This document shows positions 41,763 through 51,618 of a stretch of DNA of 64,000 nucleotides, piece after piece. The notes beneath the pieces are model-generated. The model searched no databases. It was not told the DNA's origin and worked only from the letters and a program-made list of their open reading frames with translations. The DNA comes from Bradyrhizobiaceae bacterium (GTDB taxonomy: Bacteria; Pseudomonadota; Alphaproteobacteria; Rhizobiales; Xanthobacteraceae): the NCBI GenBank assembly GCA_020853885.1, contig JADYXZ010000008.1:21075-85074 (forward strand), given 5' to 3'. Numbering within the stretch: position 1 is the stretch's first letter; each line of letters opens with the position of its first letter. The translations under genes were made by a program, and so were the position numbers.

Positions 41763-42644
41763 ATGAAGCGCAATCTGTTTATTGTTGCACTGTCATTGGC
41801 GCTTGGCATGAGCGCCAATGCGTTCGCGCAGACGAGCGGCGGCTCCGGCTCATCCGGCGGCGCGTCGTCGGGAAGCGCTTCTGGCACGGGATCCGGCGTC
41901 GGCGGCACGTTTTCGCGCGGCGGCTCGAACGCGGGCAGTTCCGTCGGCCAGTCGCCACGGAGCGGAACCCAGACAAGCCCGGGCAATTCCATCTCCGGGT
42001 CATCCCAGACCGGGAGCAGTCAGCCGCCGGGCATCGACAGCGGCCAGCAGACATCGCCGGGCATGTTCCAGCCGCCCACCACGGGAAGCGGCAGCGCCGC
42101 AGGAACTGCCGGCTCCAGCAGCCCGACAACACCGGGCAGCGGCGGGACAACGTCCAACGACAGCCTAAAGAGTGGGGTGAGTGGACAACCGTCGCAGGGG
42201 AGTTCGACTCAGGGAACGATGGAAAGCCGGCCCGGCCAGACCGCCGACCCCAATCAGCTTCATCCGGTGCAACGGGCGCAGCCGCAGAACCCTGAATCGA
42301 GTCAGGCGCCATCCGCCACGGACCAGAGCCAGTTTCGCGGCTCCGGCAGGCAGGCGGCACCGGATGGCAGCGTTCCCGGCGGTTCGCTGGTCGCGCTCAC
42401 CGAGGAAGAGCGCAGGAAGATCCGTGCGATCATCCTCTCCGAGAATGTCGCGCAGGAGCCGCGCGCAAATTTCAAGCTGCAGATCGGCGCCAAGGTACCG
42501 GAGAACGTCTCGGTGAAGCCGCTCCCGCAGCAGGTCGTAGATATCAAGCCGCGCTACAAGGACTTCGGCTATGTCCTGGCGGCCGACCGGATCGTCATCA
42601 TTCAGCGTGAGACTCGCGAGATCGACACGATGATTCCGATCTGA
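41763..42644 (+). CDS. DUF1236 family exported protein, copy 2
   Basis: A 293-residue protein. A signal peptide ends at A-F-A-Q near residue 23. A long Gly/Ser-rich low-complexity region (about 24-200) has S-G-G-S-G-S-S-G-G runs and repeated S-S-Q-T-G and T-S-P-G segments. The DUF1236 domain is at about 210-293, with P-E-N-V-S-V-K-P-L-P, I-K-P-R-Y-K-D-F-G-Y and I-I-Q-R-E-T-R-E-I-D-T-M-I-P-I. ATG 41763 has GAGGG upstream and begins the leader. Only the C-terminal domain aligns with copy 1, so the linker evolved independently. Confidence 0.85.
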   Translation: MKRNLFIVALSLALGMSANAFAQTSGGSGSSGGASSGSASGTGSGVGGTFSRGGSNAGSSVGQSPRSGTQTSPGNSISGSSQTGSSQPPGIDSGQQTSPGMFQPPTTGSGSAAGTAGSSSPTTPGSGGTTSNDSLKSGVSGQPSQGSSTQGTMESRPGQTADPNQLHPVQRAQPQNPESSQAPSATDQSQFRGSGRQAAPDGSVPGGSLVALTEEERRKIRAIILSENVAQEPRANFKLQIGAKVPENVSVKPLPQQVVDIKPRYKDFGYVLAADRIVIIQRETREIDTMIPI

Positions 42645-42666
42645 TTTGGATGTGAATTGACGCCGA

Positions 42667-42691
42667 GGGCGGCCAAACGGCCGCCCTTTTT
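42667..42691 (+). terminator. Rho-independent terminator after DUF1236 copy 2
   Basis: Stem GGGCGGCC / GGCCGCCC (42667-42674, 42679-42686) with an AAAC loop and TTTTT. Confidence 0.85.
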
Positions 42692-42767
42692 GCATGGCCT
42701 CTGTCCGCTATAAACGAGGGCTCCAGGCGGCCGCCCGCCCGGAGGCTGTCGAGGCAAATCGTCCGAA

Positions 42768-43523
42768 ATGCGCACGATCCGTTACACCCTGCTGGCGCTT
42801 GTGGTCCTCGCGGCATTCGCATTGAGCGTCGTGCTGGTCATCCGCAGCCTGAGCAACATTCCTGCCGGGACTGCACAAGACGTGGCCTCGCCGGTCTCCG
42901 AGGCGCCGGCCGCCGTTGCGCAGCCGACAGAGGCCACGCCAGCAGAGACCGGCACGCCCCCCGCGGAAGAAGCCGAGGCCACCCCGCCCGCAGAGTCGGA
43001 GCCGACACCGGCGGCCGCAGAGACGCCTGCCGAGCCGCCCGCCGCGTCGGCATCCAGCGAACCTTCTGAAAGCCCCTTCGGCCCGCGCAACTTGCCCGCG
43101 ATCGGCACGCTCCTGCTCGACCGTCCGGAAATCCTGACACTCGGCCCGCCGACCGCCGCCGGTCCGCAGCCCCGCAGGACAGCGGCTGCCTCGCAACCCG
43201 ACACGCCGGCACCGCAACAGACCCTCGCCGCCGGAACCCCACCGCCGGCCGGGACGCGCCTCACGCTCACCGCGCAGCAGAGCGAGCGCGTGCGCTACGT
43301 GCTGCTCTCGCACAACATCATGCAGGTGGAAGCGAGCGATCTTCCGCTTCGCGTCGGCGGCGTGGTGCCGCCCAACGTGCCGCTGCTGCCATTCCCGATC
43401 GAGATGGCCGATGTAGTCCCGGCCTACGCACAATATTCCTACGTGATGGCGCAGAACCAGATCGCGATCGTCAGCAACGCCAGCCGGCGCATCGACGTCG
43501 TGATCCCGATCGAGCCGCGCTGA
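42768..43523 (+). CDS. DUF1236-like membrane-anchored protein, copy 3
   Basis: A 251-residue protein. The N-terminus is an uncleaved-looking anchor (Y-T-L-L-A-L-V-V-L-A-A-F-A-L). It is followed by a Pro/Ala/Glu-rich spacer of about 100 residues (A-E-T-P-A-E-P-P and similar) and a short conserved block. The C-terminal DUF1236-like domain has V-R-Y-V-L-L-S-H-N, V-V-P-P-N-V-P-L-L-P-F-P and a final R-R-I-D-V-V-I-P-I-E. Compared with copies 1 and 2, the spacer is acidic and proline-rich. It converges with rarA. Confidence 0.8.
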   Translation: MRTIRYTLLALVVLAAFALSVVLVIRSLSNIPAGTAQDVASPVSEAPAAVAQPTEATPAETGTPPAEEAEATPPAESEPTPAAAETPAEPPAASASSEPSESPFGPRNLPAIGTLLLDRPEILTLGPPTAAGPQPRRTAAASQPDTPAPQQTLAAGTPPPAGTRLTLTAQQSERVRYVLLSHNIMQVEASDLPLRVGGVVPPNVPLLPFPIEMADVVPAYAQYSYVMAQNQIAIVSNASRRIDVVIPIEPR

Positions 43524-43526
43524 CGG

Positions 43527-44864
43527 CTATTTCCGCTGCGCGCGGAGCTTCACCCAGTAGTCCAGCCGCTTCTTGATCTCGCGCTCGAAGCCGCGCTCCA
43601 CCGGCTCGTAGAACGTGCGCCGCCCGAGCTGCTCCGGGAAATAATCCTGACCGGAGAAACCCTCTTCCGCGTCGTGGTCGTATTCGTAGCCGGCGGAATA
43701 GCCCTCTTCCTGCATGAGCTTCGTGGGCGCGTTCAGGATGTGCTTGGGCGGGAGCAGCGAGCCGCCCTCCTTCGCCGCGCGCATCGCCCGGCCGAACGCC
43801 AGATACGCGGCGTTCGATTTCGGCGCCGTCGCCACGTAAAGCACGGCCTGCGCCAGCGCGAGCTCGCCTTCCGGCGAGCCGAGGAAATCGTAGGCGTCCT
43901 TCGCCGCGTTCGCGACCACGAGCGCCTGCGGATCGGCCATGCCGATGTCTTCCGAGGCCATGCGCACGATGCGCCGCGCGAGATAGAGCGGGTCCTCGCC
44001 CGCATCCAGCATGCGCGCGAGATAGTAGAGTGCCGCATCCGGATCGGAGCCGCGCACCGACTTGTGCAGCGCGGAGATCAGGTTGTAGGGGCCGTCCTGC
44101 GACTTGTCGTAGATCGGCGCGCGCCGCTGCACGATCTCGGTCAGCCGCGCCGCGTCGAAGATTTCGTCCTTGCGCGCCGCACGCCAGACTTCCTCCGCCA
44201 GCGTCAGCACCGCACGGCCGTCGCCGTCGGCGAGACGAACGAGCATCTGCCGCGCCTCGTCGTCGAGCGGCAGCTTCTTCCCTTCGATCTCTTCCGCCCG
44301 CGCGACGATCTGCTCCAGTGCCGCCGCATCGAGCGGCTTGAACACCAGCACCCGCGCCCGCGACAGCAGCGCCGCGTTCAGCTCGAACGACGGGTTCTCG
44401 GTCGTCGCGCCGACCAGCGTGACCGTTCCGTCCTCCATCACCGGCAGGAAGGAATCCTGCTGCGCCCGGTTGAAGCGGTGAATTTCGTCGACGAACAGGA
44501 GCGTCCCCTGACCCGTCTCGCGCCGCGCTCGTGCCTCGTCGAACACTTTCTTCAGGTCGGCGACGCCGGAAAAGACGGCGGAGATCTGCTGAAAATGCAG
44601 GTCGGTCTCTTCCGCGAGCAGCCGCGCCACCGTGGTCTTGCCCGTGCCCGGCGGCCCCCAGAAGATCAGCGAGCCGAGCGAGCGCGTCTCCAGCATGCGC
44701 GTGAGCGCGCCGTCCGGGCCCACCAGCGCCTCCTGGCCGACCACCTCGGCGAGCTTCTTCGGGCGCAGCTTGTCGGCGAGCGGTCGCGGCGCATCGCGCT
44801 CGAGGCCGGCGGCTTCGAACAGGCTGGTTTGCGGCCGTTTTCGCTGGCTCATCGTTGTCGACAT
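43527..44864 (-). CDS. rarA: Replication-associated recombination protein A (RarA/MgsA)
   Basis: A 445-residue AAA+ clamp-loader-like ATPase that acts at stalled replication forks. Walker A G-P-P-G-T-G-K-T is at about residues 70-77, Walker B F-V-D-E-I-H-R-F near 124, and the sensor region G-A-T-T-E-N-P-S-F follows. The C-terminal domain has [22 protein letters not shown] and Y-Y-P, E-Q-L-G-R-R motifs of the family. Start 44864 or the ATG four codons later are both possible; neither has a clear ribosome site. Gene order degQ-rarA downstream of the ribosomal operon is common in this order. Confidence 0.95.
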   Translation of the reverse strand: MSTTMSQRKRPQTSLFEAAGLERDAPRPLADKLRPKKLAEVVGQEALVGPDGALTRMLETRSLGSLIFWGPPGTGKTTVARLLAEETDLHFQQISAVFSGVADLKKVFDEARARRETGQGTLLFVDEIHRFNRAQQDSFLPVMEDGTVTLVGATTENPSFELNAALLSRARVLVFKPLDAAALEQIVARAEEIEGKKLPLDDEARQMLVRLADGDGRAVLTLAEEVWRAARKDEIFDAARLTEIVQRRAPIYDKSQDGPYNLISALHKSVRGSDPDAALYYLARMLDAGEDPLYLARRIVRMASEDIGMADPQALVVANAAKDAYDFLGSPEGELALAQAVLYVATAPKSNAAYLAFGRAMRAAKEGGSLLPPKHILNAPTKLMQEEGYSAGYEYDHDAEEGFSGQDYFPEQLGRRTFYEPVERGFEREIKKRLDYWVKLRAQRK

Positions 44865-44898
44865 TAGACCAAACCGGCGGTGGCCGGTATCGGCGCTC

Positions 44899-46296
44899 TT
44901 AACCCCGCAGCGTCACGTTCAACTGCTGGCCGCCGCGCTGGATCGTGATGTTCCACTGTCGGCTCGCCTGGCCCGAGACGCGCTCGAGGTCGCGCGTCCG
45001 CGCAATCGTCTCGCCATTGACCGTGAGCACCACGTCGCCGGGCCGGAAGCCGAGCGCCGCGGCGGTGGAGCCGGCGGCGATCTCGACGATCACGACGCCT
45101 TCCGCGGACGTATCGAGCCGAAGCTCTTCCGCGAGCGCCGGCGACAGGTTCGCAACGCGCGCGCCCACGAACGGCGAGCGCCCCTTGATGACAACTTCCT
45201 CGCGCGGCCGCTCCGGCGCGGTCTCGAGCGGTACGGCGACACTGCTCGTCCGCCCGCCCCGCTCGATGGCGAGCGTGGCGCGGCCGCCGAGCGGCTTCGT
45301 GGCAAAGCGATAGTCGAACGCATTCGGGTCGTCGACCGCCTGCCCGTCGATCGCCGCGATCACGTCGCCGGGCTGCAGGCCGGCGCGCGCAGCCGGACTG
45401 TTCGGCGACACGCTAGCGACCAGCGCGCCCGCCGGCCGCTTCAGGCTGAGGCTTTCCGCGATGTCCGGCGTGATCGCCTGCAGCTTCGCGCCGAACCAGG
45501 GCCGCCGCACCGCCGCACTGCCGCCGCGCGCCGACTCCACGACGACCCGCACCATGTTGGCCGGGATCGCGAAGCCAATGCCGAGCGAGCCGCCGCCGCG
45601 CGAATAGATCGCGGAATTGATGCCGATTACCCTGCCCGCCATGTCGACGAGCGCACCGCCGGAATTGCCCGGATTGATCGCCGCGTCGGTCTGGATGAAG
45701 AACTGATAGTCGGTGACGCCGACCTGCGTCCGCGCCACCGCCGACACGATCCCCTGCGTCACCGTCTGCCCGACGCCGAACGGATTGCCGATCGCAAGCA
45801 CGAGATCGCCGACCTCCGCCGCATCGGAGTCGCCGAGCTCGGCGGCGGGAAACCGCTCGCGCCCGTCCTTGATGCGGAGCACCGCAAGATCGCTGCGCTG
45901 GTCGCGCAACAGGATCTCCGCGTCGAATTCGCGCTTGTCGGGCAGCGCGATACGGACGGCCTCCGCATTCTCGATCACATGGAAATTGGTCACGACGACT
46001 CCCGCCGGATCGACGATCACGCCGGAGCCGAGCGAACGCTGCGCCCGCTCGCCGGGGATGCCGAAGCCATCGCCGAAGAAGCGACGGAAGAACGGATCGT
46101 CGAAGAACGGGTTGGTCCGCCGCGCGGTCTGTAGCGCGTAGACGTTGACCACAGCGGGCGCGACCCGCTTCACCACCGGCGCGAACGAAAGCTGGATGTC
46201 GGCGCGCGAGGCCGGCACGCGCGGCTGCTGCGCCCCGGCGGGAGCGGCAGCAAACGCGGCGACCACAATGGCAATGATCAGCAGGATTCGTCGCAT
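44899..46296 (-). CDS. DegP/DegQ-type periplasmic serine protease
   Basis: A 465-residue HtrA protease with a Sec leader (A-P-A-G-A-Q near 22). The catalytic triad is His106 (T-N-F-H-V-I), Asp136 (R-S-D-L-A-V-L) and Ser212 (G-N-S-G-G-A). Two PDZ domains follow at about residues 275-360 and 370-460. The long L-A loop before the His is Phe-rich ([12 protein letters not shown]), as in Do-type enzymes. It degrades or chaperones misfolded envelope proteins. It lies 34 bp upstream of rarA and downstream of an outer-membrane protein gene, separated by two palindromic repeats. Confidence 0.93.
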   Translation of the reverse strand: MRRILLIIAIVVAAFAAAPAGAQQPRVPASRADIQLSFAPVVKRVAPAVVNVYALQTARRTNPFFDDPFFRRFFGDGFGIPGERAQRSLGSGVIVDPAGVVVTNFHVIENAEAVRIALPDKREFDAEILLRDQRSDLAVLRIKDGRERFPAAELGDSDAAEVGDLVLAIGNPFGVGQTVTQGIVSAVARTQVGVTDYQFFIQTDAAINPGNSGGALVDMAGRVIGINSAIYSRGGGSLGIGFAIPANMVRVVVESARGGSAAVRRPWFGAKLQAITPDIAESLSLKRPAGALVASVSPNSPAARAGLQPGDVIAAIDGQAVDDPNAFDYRFATKPLGGRATLAIERGGRTSSVAVPLETAPERPREEVVIKGRSPFVGARVANLSPALAEELRLDTSAEGVVIVEIAAGSTAAALGFRPGDVVLTVNGETIARTRDLERVSGQASRQWNITIQRGGQQLNVTLRG

Positions 46297-46347
46297 GAAG
46301 CAGAGATATAGAGGTCCCGCTGCAACGGCAAAAGGGGGCGGTCATAA

Positions 46348-46398
46348 GGCCTCATGGTTCGAGACGCCGGCCTTTGGCCGGCTCCTCACCATGAGGCC
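46348..46398. repeat. Dispersed palindrome, copy A (GGCCTCATGG type)
   Basis: 51 bp with perfect outer arms GGCCTCATGG (46348-46357) and CCATGAGGCC (46389-46398) and an inner GCCGGCC / GGCCGGC stem. I recognise this as a common intergenic element in Bradyrhizobium-like genomes. Confidence 0.85.
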
Positions 46399-46408
46399 CA
46401 AGTAAATT

Positions 46409-46461
46409 CGCCTCATCCTGAGGAGCCTTCGCGTAGCGAAGGCGTCTCGAAGGATGAGGCG
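46409..46461. repeat. Dispersed palindrome, copy B (CGCCTCATCCT type)
   Basis: 53 bp with perfect 11-bp outer arms (46409-46419 and 46451-46461) and an inner CCTTCGC / GCGAAGG stem. It is related to copy A and lies 10 bp from it, so the two form a tandem pair between the outer-membrane protein gene and the protease gene. Confidence 0.85.
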
Positions 46462-46477
46462 AACTCGGAAGAAGTCG

Positions 46478-47143
46478 TCAGAACCTGTAATTCAACCCCA
46501 CGCGCACAATATGGCTCGTGAGCGATGCTGCGGCCGGCCCCGCCGCGTTCGTGTAGGCATGCTTGTCGCCGAGATCGACGTAGAGATACTCGAGCTTCGC
46601 GCTCCAGTTCTGCGCGAGCTTCGCCTCGAAGCCTGCGCCCACCGTCCAGCCGAGCCTCGTGTCGCTGCCGCCGAAGCCGCCGCCCGCGGCCTCGAACCGG
46701 CCCACCGCCGCGCCGCCGGTGACATAGAAGAGATAGGCGTCCGCGGCATAGCCCGCGCGCACGCGGCCGGTGCCGAGCCAGTTGAGATTGGTGGAGAGCG
46801 GCCCTGCCGCCGAGCCGCCGGCGCCGTCGAGACCCGCCCAAGAGAGATCGCCCTCGACGCCGAGCACCGCCCTGCCCGATTGCCAATTGTATCCGGTAGT
46901 GCCGCCGAGCAGCCAGCCGTTCGCGTCGAAGCTGCCGTTCGCGCCACCGGCCGGATCGGTGTGCTCCGTATCGCCCCAGCCGTAACCGGCGACCGCACCG
47001 AGATAGAAGCCGCTCCAGTCGAACAGCGCCGTCGCCGTTTCCGGCGCTTTCATGATCGGCGCACGCATGGGCGCATCGGCCGCGACCGCCGGCGCGCCCC
47101 CGAGCGCGCATACGGCCGCGCCCGCAAACAGAAATTTTCGCAT
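46478..47143 (-). CDS. Omp25/31-type outer-membrane beta-barrel protein
   Basis: A 221-residue outer-membrane protein. A signal peptide ends at A-V-A-A-D near residue 22. The barrel opens with F-D-W-S-G-F-Y-L-G-A-V-A-G-Y-G-W, the usual Omp25/31 first strand, and ends with V-R-V-G-L-N-Y-R-F with the terminal Phe needed for BAM insertion. Alternating strands such as A-K-L-E-Y-L-Y-V-D-L-G are present. ATG 47143 has GGAG 6 bp upstream; the longer frame lacks a leader. Typical eight-strand barrel size. Divergent from the porin gene. Confidence 0.92.
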   Translation of the reverse strand: MRKFLFAGAAVCALGGAPAVAADAPMRAPIMKAPETATALFDWSGFYLGAVAGYGWGDTEHTDPAGGANGSFDANGWLLGGTTGYNWQSGRAVLGVEGDLSWAGLDGAGGSAAGPLSTNLNWLGTGRVRAGYAADAYLFYVTGGAAVGRFEAAGGGFGGSDTRLGWTVGAGFEAKLAQNWSAKLEYLYVDLGDKHAYTNAAGPAAASLTSHIVRVGLNYRF

Positions 47144-47526
47144 CAAAACTCCGTCCGCCCCCGGAGTGAATGTGCGGCTCATACACCGGCGAACATGGCG
47201 ATTTCTTGCCGCTGCGAAGCAGGAGGCGCCTGCGGCCAATTGGTCGCACGCGCCGCCAAAACGGCCTCCACTTACCGTCCAGACCGCAACTTCGCGCGTC
47301 CGTCACAGAACTTGGATCATCACGTCATACGCAATTTCTAGCCTTCGCGCGTGGGAACCGGGAGTTCCGGACATTGGTTCGTCCGGATCGGGGGCGCCTG
47401 GACGCAGGCAACGCCACGCTTCAGCCGGTCGCACGCAGAGCGGATCACCGCACGGTCGCACCAACGCGGCTGCGCGGAACGAACCCGCTTTGTCGAAAAC
47501 ACATGAACACTCGCATGGGGGTAACG
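47144..47526. other. Divergent intergenic region
   Basis: These 383 bp lie between two divergent outer-membrane protein genes. They must carry two promoters, but no clear sigma-70 pair was found. A GGAAC-N17-GGTT sequence near 47358, one mismatch from the EcfG consensus, is the only regulatory hint. Confidence 0.4.
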
Positions 47527-48945
47527 ATGAGATTGCACAGAGCCATTTTGAGCAGCCTCGCAGTGACGGCCGCGGCCACGATCCTGTTCGGCGGACCGGC
47601 CGCTGCGCAGGAGGACAAACGCCTGGACGCGCTGCAGGCGCAGATCGCGAAGTTGCAGAAGGAACTGGCAGCTCTGCGGGGCGATGTCAGCAAGAGCAAG
47701 GAAGAAATCCGCAAAGCGAACGAGCGCGCCGCGATCGCCAAGGCCGCACCGCAGCCGGACCAGCCGATCGTCAAGATGTCCTCGAGCAACCGTCCGGAGA
47801 TCTGCAGTGCCGACGGACGCAATTGCATCGCGCTGACCAGCCGTCTGCATCTCGATGTGGGCGGCTACGATTACCGGCCGAACACCGCGGCCACCGCGCC
47901 GCAGAACCTGATCGGCGGCCCGATCGCGCGCCGTGCCCAGCTCGGCGTGATTGGAAAATTCCTGGATGACTGGGAATACAGCCTCGTGCTTGAGGCCGGC
48001 GGCTCCGGCGGCAGCACCGGCGTTATCCTCGACACGGGCTATCTCGCCTATAACGGCTTCAAGCCGTTCAAGATCTGGGGCGGGCAGTTTGGCGTGCCCT
48101 ACACACTCGACGAGTCGACGAGCTCGAACAACATCACCTTCATGGAGCGGGCCGCGCCGCAGCAGGTTGCCGTCAGCCTTGGCGGCGGCACACGCTCGGC
48201 CTTCGGCGTCACCACCAACGACAAACAGTGGTGGGCGGGCGCGTTCCTGACCGGCCCGGTCATCGGCAACGGCGCGACGGCTCTCGCCACGCGGCAGGCC
48301 GCCGTGACCGGCCGGGTCGTGTTTCTGCCGGTGCTTACCGACAACGCTTCGCTCCTGATCGGCGGCAGCGCGCAGTACCTGTTCGATGCGCCGCAGGGCG
48401 GCCTGAACCTGCGCGACCGGATCGAATTGCGCATCGACGGAGCACGGGTGCTGGGCACCGGCACGCTTCCCATCGAAAAAGCGACGGTCCTGAGCGCCGA
48501 GGTCGCCGGCACGCTGGGAAGCTTCCACTTCCAGGGCGAGTATTTCGACTTCGACGTCGAGCGGACGATCGGCAGCGATCTCGGCTTCTCGGGCGGCTAC
48601 ATCCAGGCCGGTTACATCCTCACCGGCGAGAAGCGCAGCTACAGCTCAAGCTCGGGCGCCTATGGCGGCGTGACGCCGAAAAACCCGTTCGACTGGAAGA
48701 AGGGCGGATGGGGCGCCTGGGAAATCGCCGCCCGCTACAGCATGATCGATCTTGACGATCCCGCCGGTGGCGTGTTCGGCGGCCGTCAGGAAAACATCAC
48801 GGCCGGCCTGAACTGGTACGTGAACCGCAACATCCGCTTCCTGTTCAACTACATCCACGGCAAGGTCGAGAAGCAGACGGGCGGCGGCGTCGACATCGGC
48901 GCGAAGTACGACGCCGTCGGCATGCGCACGCAGGTTGCTTTCTGA
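47527..48945 (+). CDS. Porin with N-terminal coiled coil (phosphate-selective OprO/OprP-like)
   Basis: A 472-residue outer-membrane porin. The signal peptide ends at A-A-A-Q near residue 28. Residues about 30-75 form a coiled coil (D-A-L-Q-A-Q-I-A-K-L-Q-K-E-L). The barrel has many amphipathic strands ending V-A-F, with the terminal Phe. A G-V-I-G-K-F-L-D-D-W-E-Y-S-L-V-L-E strand and I-W-G-G-Q-F-G-V-P-Y resemble OprO/OprP-type porins. ATG 47527 is chosen over the ATG at 47515 because a GGGGG site lies about 6 bp upstream. Monocistronic, with a strong bidirectional terminator after it. Substrate unknown. Confidence 0.85.
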   Translation: MRLHRAILSSLAVTAAATILFGGPAAAQEDKRLDALQAQIAKLQKELAALRGDVSKSKEEIRKANERAAIAKAAPQPDQPIVKMSSSNRPEICSADGRNCIALTSRLHLDVGGYDYRPNTAATAPQNLIGGPIARRAQLGVIGKFLDDWEYSLVLEAGGSGGSTGVILDTGYLAYNGFKPFKIWGGQFGVPYTLDESTSSNNITFMERAAPQQVAVSLGGGTRSAFGVTTNDKQWWAGAFLTGPVIGNGATALATRQAAVTGRVVFLPVLTDNASLLIGGSAQYLFDAPQGGLNLRDRIELRIDGARVLGTGTLPIEKATVLSAEVAGTLGSFHFQGEYFDFDVERTIGSDLGFSGGYIQAGYILTGEKRSYSSSSGAYGGVTPKNPFDWKKGGWGAWEIAARYSMIDLDDPAGGVFGGRQENITAGLNWYVNRNIRFLFNYIHGKVEKQTGGGVDIGAKYDAVGMRTQVAF

Positions 48946-48980
48946 CGCGGGGACGCGACCTCTACCCGCTCGGAAGACAA

Positions 48981-49012
48981 AAAAGGGGCGGCCTTCCCGG
49001 GCCGCCCCTTTT
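48981..49012. terminator. Bidirectional terminator between the porin gene and the ribosomal operon
   Basis: A 9-bp GC stem (48985-48993 with 49000-49008) extended by AAAA/TTTT on both sides. It works in both directions, ending the porin transcript and the long leftward ribosomal superoperon. Confidence 0.85.
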
Positions 49013-49036
49013 ATCGATTCCGAAGAATAGTGCCGG

Positions 49037-49477
49037 TCACGCCGCCGCTTCCGCGGCCTCGGTTTCGGCGGGCTTCGACGCCTCGTGGCGCGCGCGGTCT
49101 TCCTTGCCCTTCGCGCTCTCGTCGCGGTCGACCAGCTCGATCACCGCGACCGGCGCGGAATCGCCATAGCGGAAGCCCGCCTTGACGATGCGGGTATAGC
49201 CGCCGTTGCGGTCCTTGTAGCGCGGGCCGATCACCTCGAAGAGCTTCTTCACCGCCGCCTGATCCTTGATCTCGGCGATGGCCCGGCGGCGCGCGTGCAG
49301 GCCGCCCTTCTTGCCGAGCGTGATCAGCTTCTCGAAGATCGGCCGCAGATCCTTCGCCTTCGGCAGCGTGGTGACCACCTGCTCGTGCGTGATCAGCGAT
49401 GCCGCCATGTTGGCGAACATGGCCTTGCGGTGTTCCGCCGTGCGGTTGAGCTTGCGGTGTGCCTTGGCGTGACGCAT
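49037..49477 (-). CDS. rplQ: Ribosomal protein bL17
   Basis: 146 residues. It starts [12 protein letters not shown], the invariant L17 opening, and has the R-Y-G-D-S-A-P domain end. A Glu/Ala-rich tail of about 25 residues follows, as usual in alphaproteobacteria. Last gene of the alpha operon, after rpoA, and followed by the bidirectional terminator. Confidence 0.97.
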   Translation of the reverse strand: MRHAKAHRKLNRTAEHRKAMFANMAASLITHEQVVTTLPKAKDLRPIFEKLITLGKKGGLHARRRAIAEIKDQAAVKKLFEVIGPRYKDRNGGYTRIVKAGFRYGDSAPVAVIELVDRDESAKGKEDRARHEASKPAETEAAEAAA

Positions 49478-49507
49478 GACGCTTTCCTTCGCGGACGCTT
49501 GCGCGCC

Positions 49508-50536
49508 TCAGTAATGATCCTCGAAGCGCTTGGCGAGCTCTTCGATGTTCTCCGGCGGCCAGCCCTGCACTTCCATGCCGAGGTGCAGACCCATGGACGC
49601 CAGTACTTCCTTGATCTCGTTAAGCGACTTGCGGCCGAAGTTCGGCGTGCGGAGCATTTCCGCCTCGCTCTTCTGAATCAGGTCGCCGATATAGACGATG
49701 TTGTCGTTCTTCAGGCAGTTGGCCGAGCGCACCGAGAGCTCGAGCTCGTCCACCTTCTTGAGCAGCGCCGGATTGAACGGCAGCTCCTGGATCGCCGGCG
49801 CCTCGATCTCGCGGCGCGGCTCCTCGAACGTGACGAAGATGTTGAGCTGGTCCTGCAGGATGCGCGCAGCGAACGCGAGCGCGTCCTCCGGCGACACCGA
49901 GCCGTTGGTCTCGATGTTCATCGTCAGCTTGTCGTAGTCAAGGATCTGCCCCTCGCGGGTGTTCTCGACGCGGTAGCTCACCTTGCGCACCGGCGAATAG
50001 AGGCTGTCGACCGGAATGAGGCCGATCGGGCTGTCTTCCGCGCGGTTGCGGTCGGCCGGCACATAGCCTTTGCCGGTGTTGACCGTGAGTTCCATGCGCA
50101 GTTCCGCGCCGTCGTCGAGCGTGCAGAGCACGAGGTCGGGATTGAGAATCTGGATGTCGCCGACGGTCTGGATGTCGCCCGCCGTGAGCTGGCCCGGGCC
50201 CTGCTTCTTCACCACCATGCGCTTCGGGCCTTCGCCCTGCATCTTCAGCGCGATGTCTTTGATGTTGAGGACGATGTCGGTGACGTCCTCGCGCACGCCC
50301 GGGATCGACGAGAACTCATGCAGCACGCCGTCGATTTGCACCGAGGTCACCGCCGCCCCTTGCAACGACGACAGCAGAATCCGGCGCAGCGCATTGCCGA
50401 GCGTGAGCCCGAAGCCGCGCTCGAGCGGCTCGGCCACCACGACAGCGAAGCGCTTGGCATCGTGACCCGGGCTGACCTGCAGTTTCTCAGGCCGGATCAG
50501 TTCTTGCCAATTCTTCGGATTGACGATGTTGTTCAC
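49508..50536 (-). CDS. rpoA: RNA polymerase alpha subunit
   Basis: A 342-residue RpoA. The N-terminal dimerisation domain has [17 protein letters not shown] near residue 45. The C-terminal domain has [10 protein letters not shown], then [11 protein letters not shown], contacting UP elements and activators. Start is GTG 50536, which restores the usual length; AAGGA lies 8 bp upstream. Between rpsK and rplQ. Confidence 0.97.
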   Translation of the reverse strand: MNNIVNPKNWQELIRPEKLQVSPGHDAKRFAVVVAEPLERGFGLTLGNALRRILLSSLQGAAVTSVQIDGVLHEFSSIPGVREDVTDIVLNIKDIALKMQGEGPKRMVVKKQGPGQLTAGDIQTVGDIQILNPDLVLCTLDDGAELRMELTVNTGKGYVPADRNRAEDSPIGLIPVDSLYSPVRKVSYRVENTREGQILDYDKLTMNIETNGSVSPEDALAFAARILQDQLNIFVTFEEPRREIEAPAIQELPFNPALLKKVDELELSVRSANCLKNDNIVYIGDLIQKSEAEMLRTPNFGRKSLNEIKEVLASMGLHLGMEVQGWPPENIEELAKRFEDHY

Positions 50537-50628
50537 GGGTTCATCCTTCGCGCTATCTCCACGAGGCGCCAGCCTCGCGTCCCCGCCAAAAGCGGGCTCA
50601 AGAATTCCGGCCGATGCCGGCATGAAAC

Positions 50629-51036
50629 TCATACGCGGCGCCGCTTGCGCGGGCGGCATCCGTTGTGCGGGATCGGCGTCACGTCGCGGATCGAGGTGAT
50701 CGTGAAGCCCGCCGCCTGCAGCGCGCGCAGCGCGGATTCGCGACCCGCGCCGGGGCCGGCGACTTCCACTTCCAGCGTGCGCATGCCGTGTTCCTGCGCC
50801 TTGCGCGCAACGTCTTCGCCTGCGACCTGTGCGGCATAGGGCGTCGACTTGCGCGAGCCCTTGAAGCCGAGCGATCCCGCCGACGACCAGGCGATCGTGT
50901 TGCCTTGCGCGTCGGTGATCGTAATCTTGGTGTTGTTGAAGCTGGCGTTCACGTGCGCGACGCCGGACGCGATGTTCTTGCGCTCGCGTCGGCGGACGCG
51001 GGCGCCCTGCTGTTGTGCCGGTGCTTCTTTGCTCAT
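50629..51036 (-). CDS. rpsK: Ribosomal protein uS11
   Basis: 135 residues. [12 protein letters not shown] near residue 24 and the C-terminal [17 protein letters not shown] identify S11, which lines the mRNA channel of the 30S platform. A short Gln/Ala-rich N-terminus is typical here. Confidence 0.97.
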   Translation of the reverse strand: MSKEAPAQQQGARVRRRERKNIASGVAHVNASFNNTKITITDAQGNTIAWSSAGSLGFKGSRKSTPYAAQVAGEDVARKAQEHGMRTLEVEVAGPGAGRESALRALQAAGFTITSIRDVTPIPHNGCRPRKRRRV

Positions 51037-51070
51037 TTTCCGTTCCTACCGCTCGTCGATGCCGCGCCGA

Positions 51071-51457
51071 TCAACCCTTCGACGGAGCCTGTTTCTTGCC
51101 GGCGATCGCGCCTTTCGATTTGCCCTTGCGCGTGCGCGCGTTCGTGTGCGTCCGCTGTCCGTGCACCGGCAGGTTCCTGCGGTGCCGCAGCCCGCGGTAG
51201 CTGCCGAGATCCATCAGCCGCTTGATGTTCATGGAGACGTCGCGCCGCAGGTCGCCTTCCACCACATAATCCCGGTCGATGGTCTCGCGGATCTGCAGCA
51301 CTTCCTGATCGGTGAGCTGGCTCACGCGGCGCCCAAGCGGAATGTTCAGCGCCTTCATGATGTCATGGGCGCGCTTCTCGCCGATGCCGTGGATGTATTG
51401 CAGCCCGACCACGACACGCTTCGCCGTCGGAATGTTTACGCCAGCAATTCGGGCCAC
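51071..51457 (-). CDS. rpsM: Ribosomal protein uS13
   Basis: A 128-residue S13 in the 30S head. It starts A-R-I-A-G-V-N-I-P from GTG 51457 and has the H2TH region I-H-G-I-G and C-terminal [14 protein letters not shown]. It is separated from adk by 161 bp without a gene; no promoter could be picked there. Head of the rpsM-rpsK-rpoA-rplQ part of the operon. Confidence 0.97.
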   Translation of the reverse strand: MARIAGVNIPTAKRVVVGLQYIHGIGEKRAHDIMKALNIPLGRRVSQLTDQEVLQIRETIDRDYVVEGDLRRDVSMNIKRLMDLGSYRGLRHRRNLPVHGQRTHTNARTRKGKSKGAIAGKKQAPSKG

Positions 51458-51618
51458 GTTTAAGTCTCCGTTTGGGGCGAACGAAACCGCCCGCGTCTGG
51501 TTACCGGTCGCGCGGGACTACCCATGCGCAAAAACGACGCCCCCCTTCCGCGGAAGGTTCGGCATCGCTGTGAAATTACCGACTGATCGGCCATATCTAG
51601 GCAATCGCTCCTGCTCCG

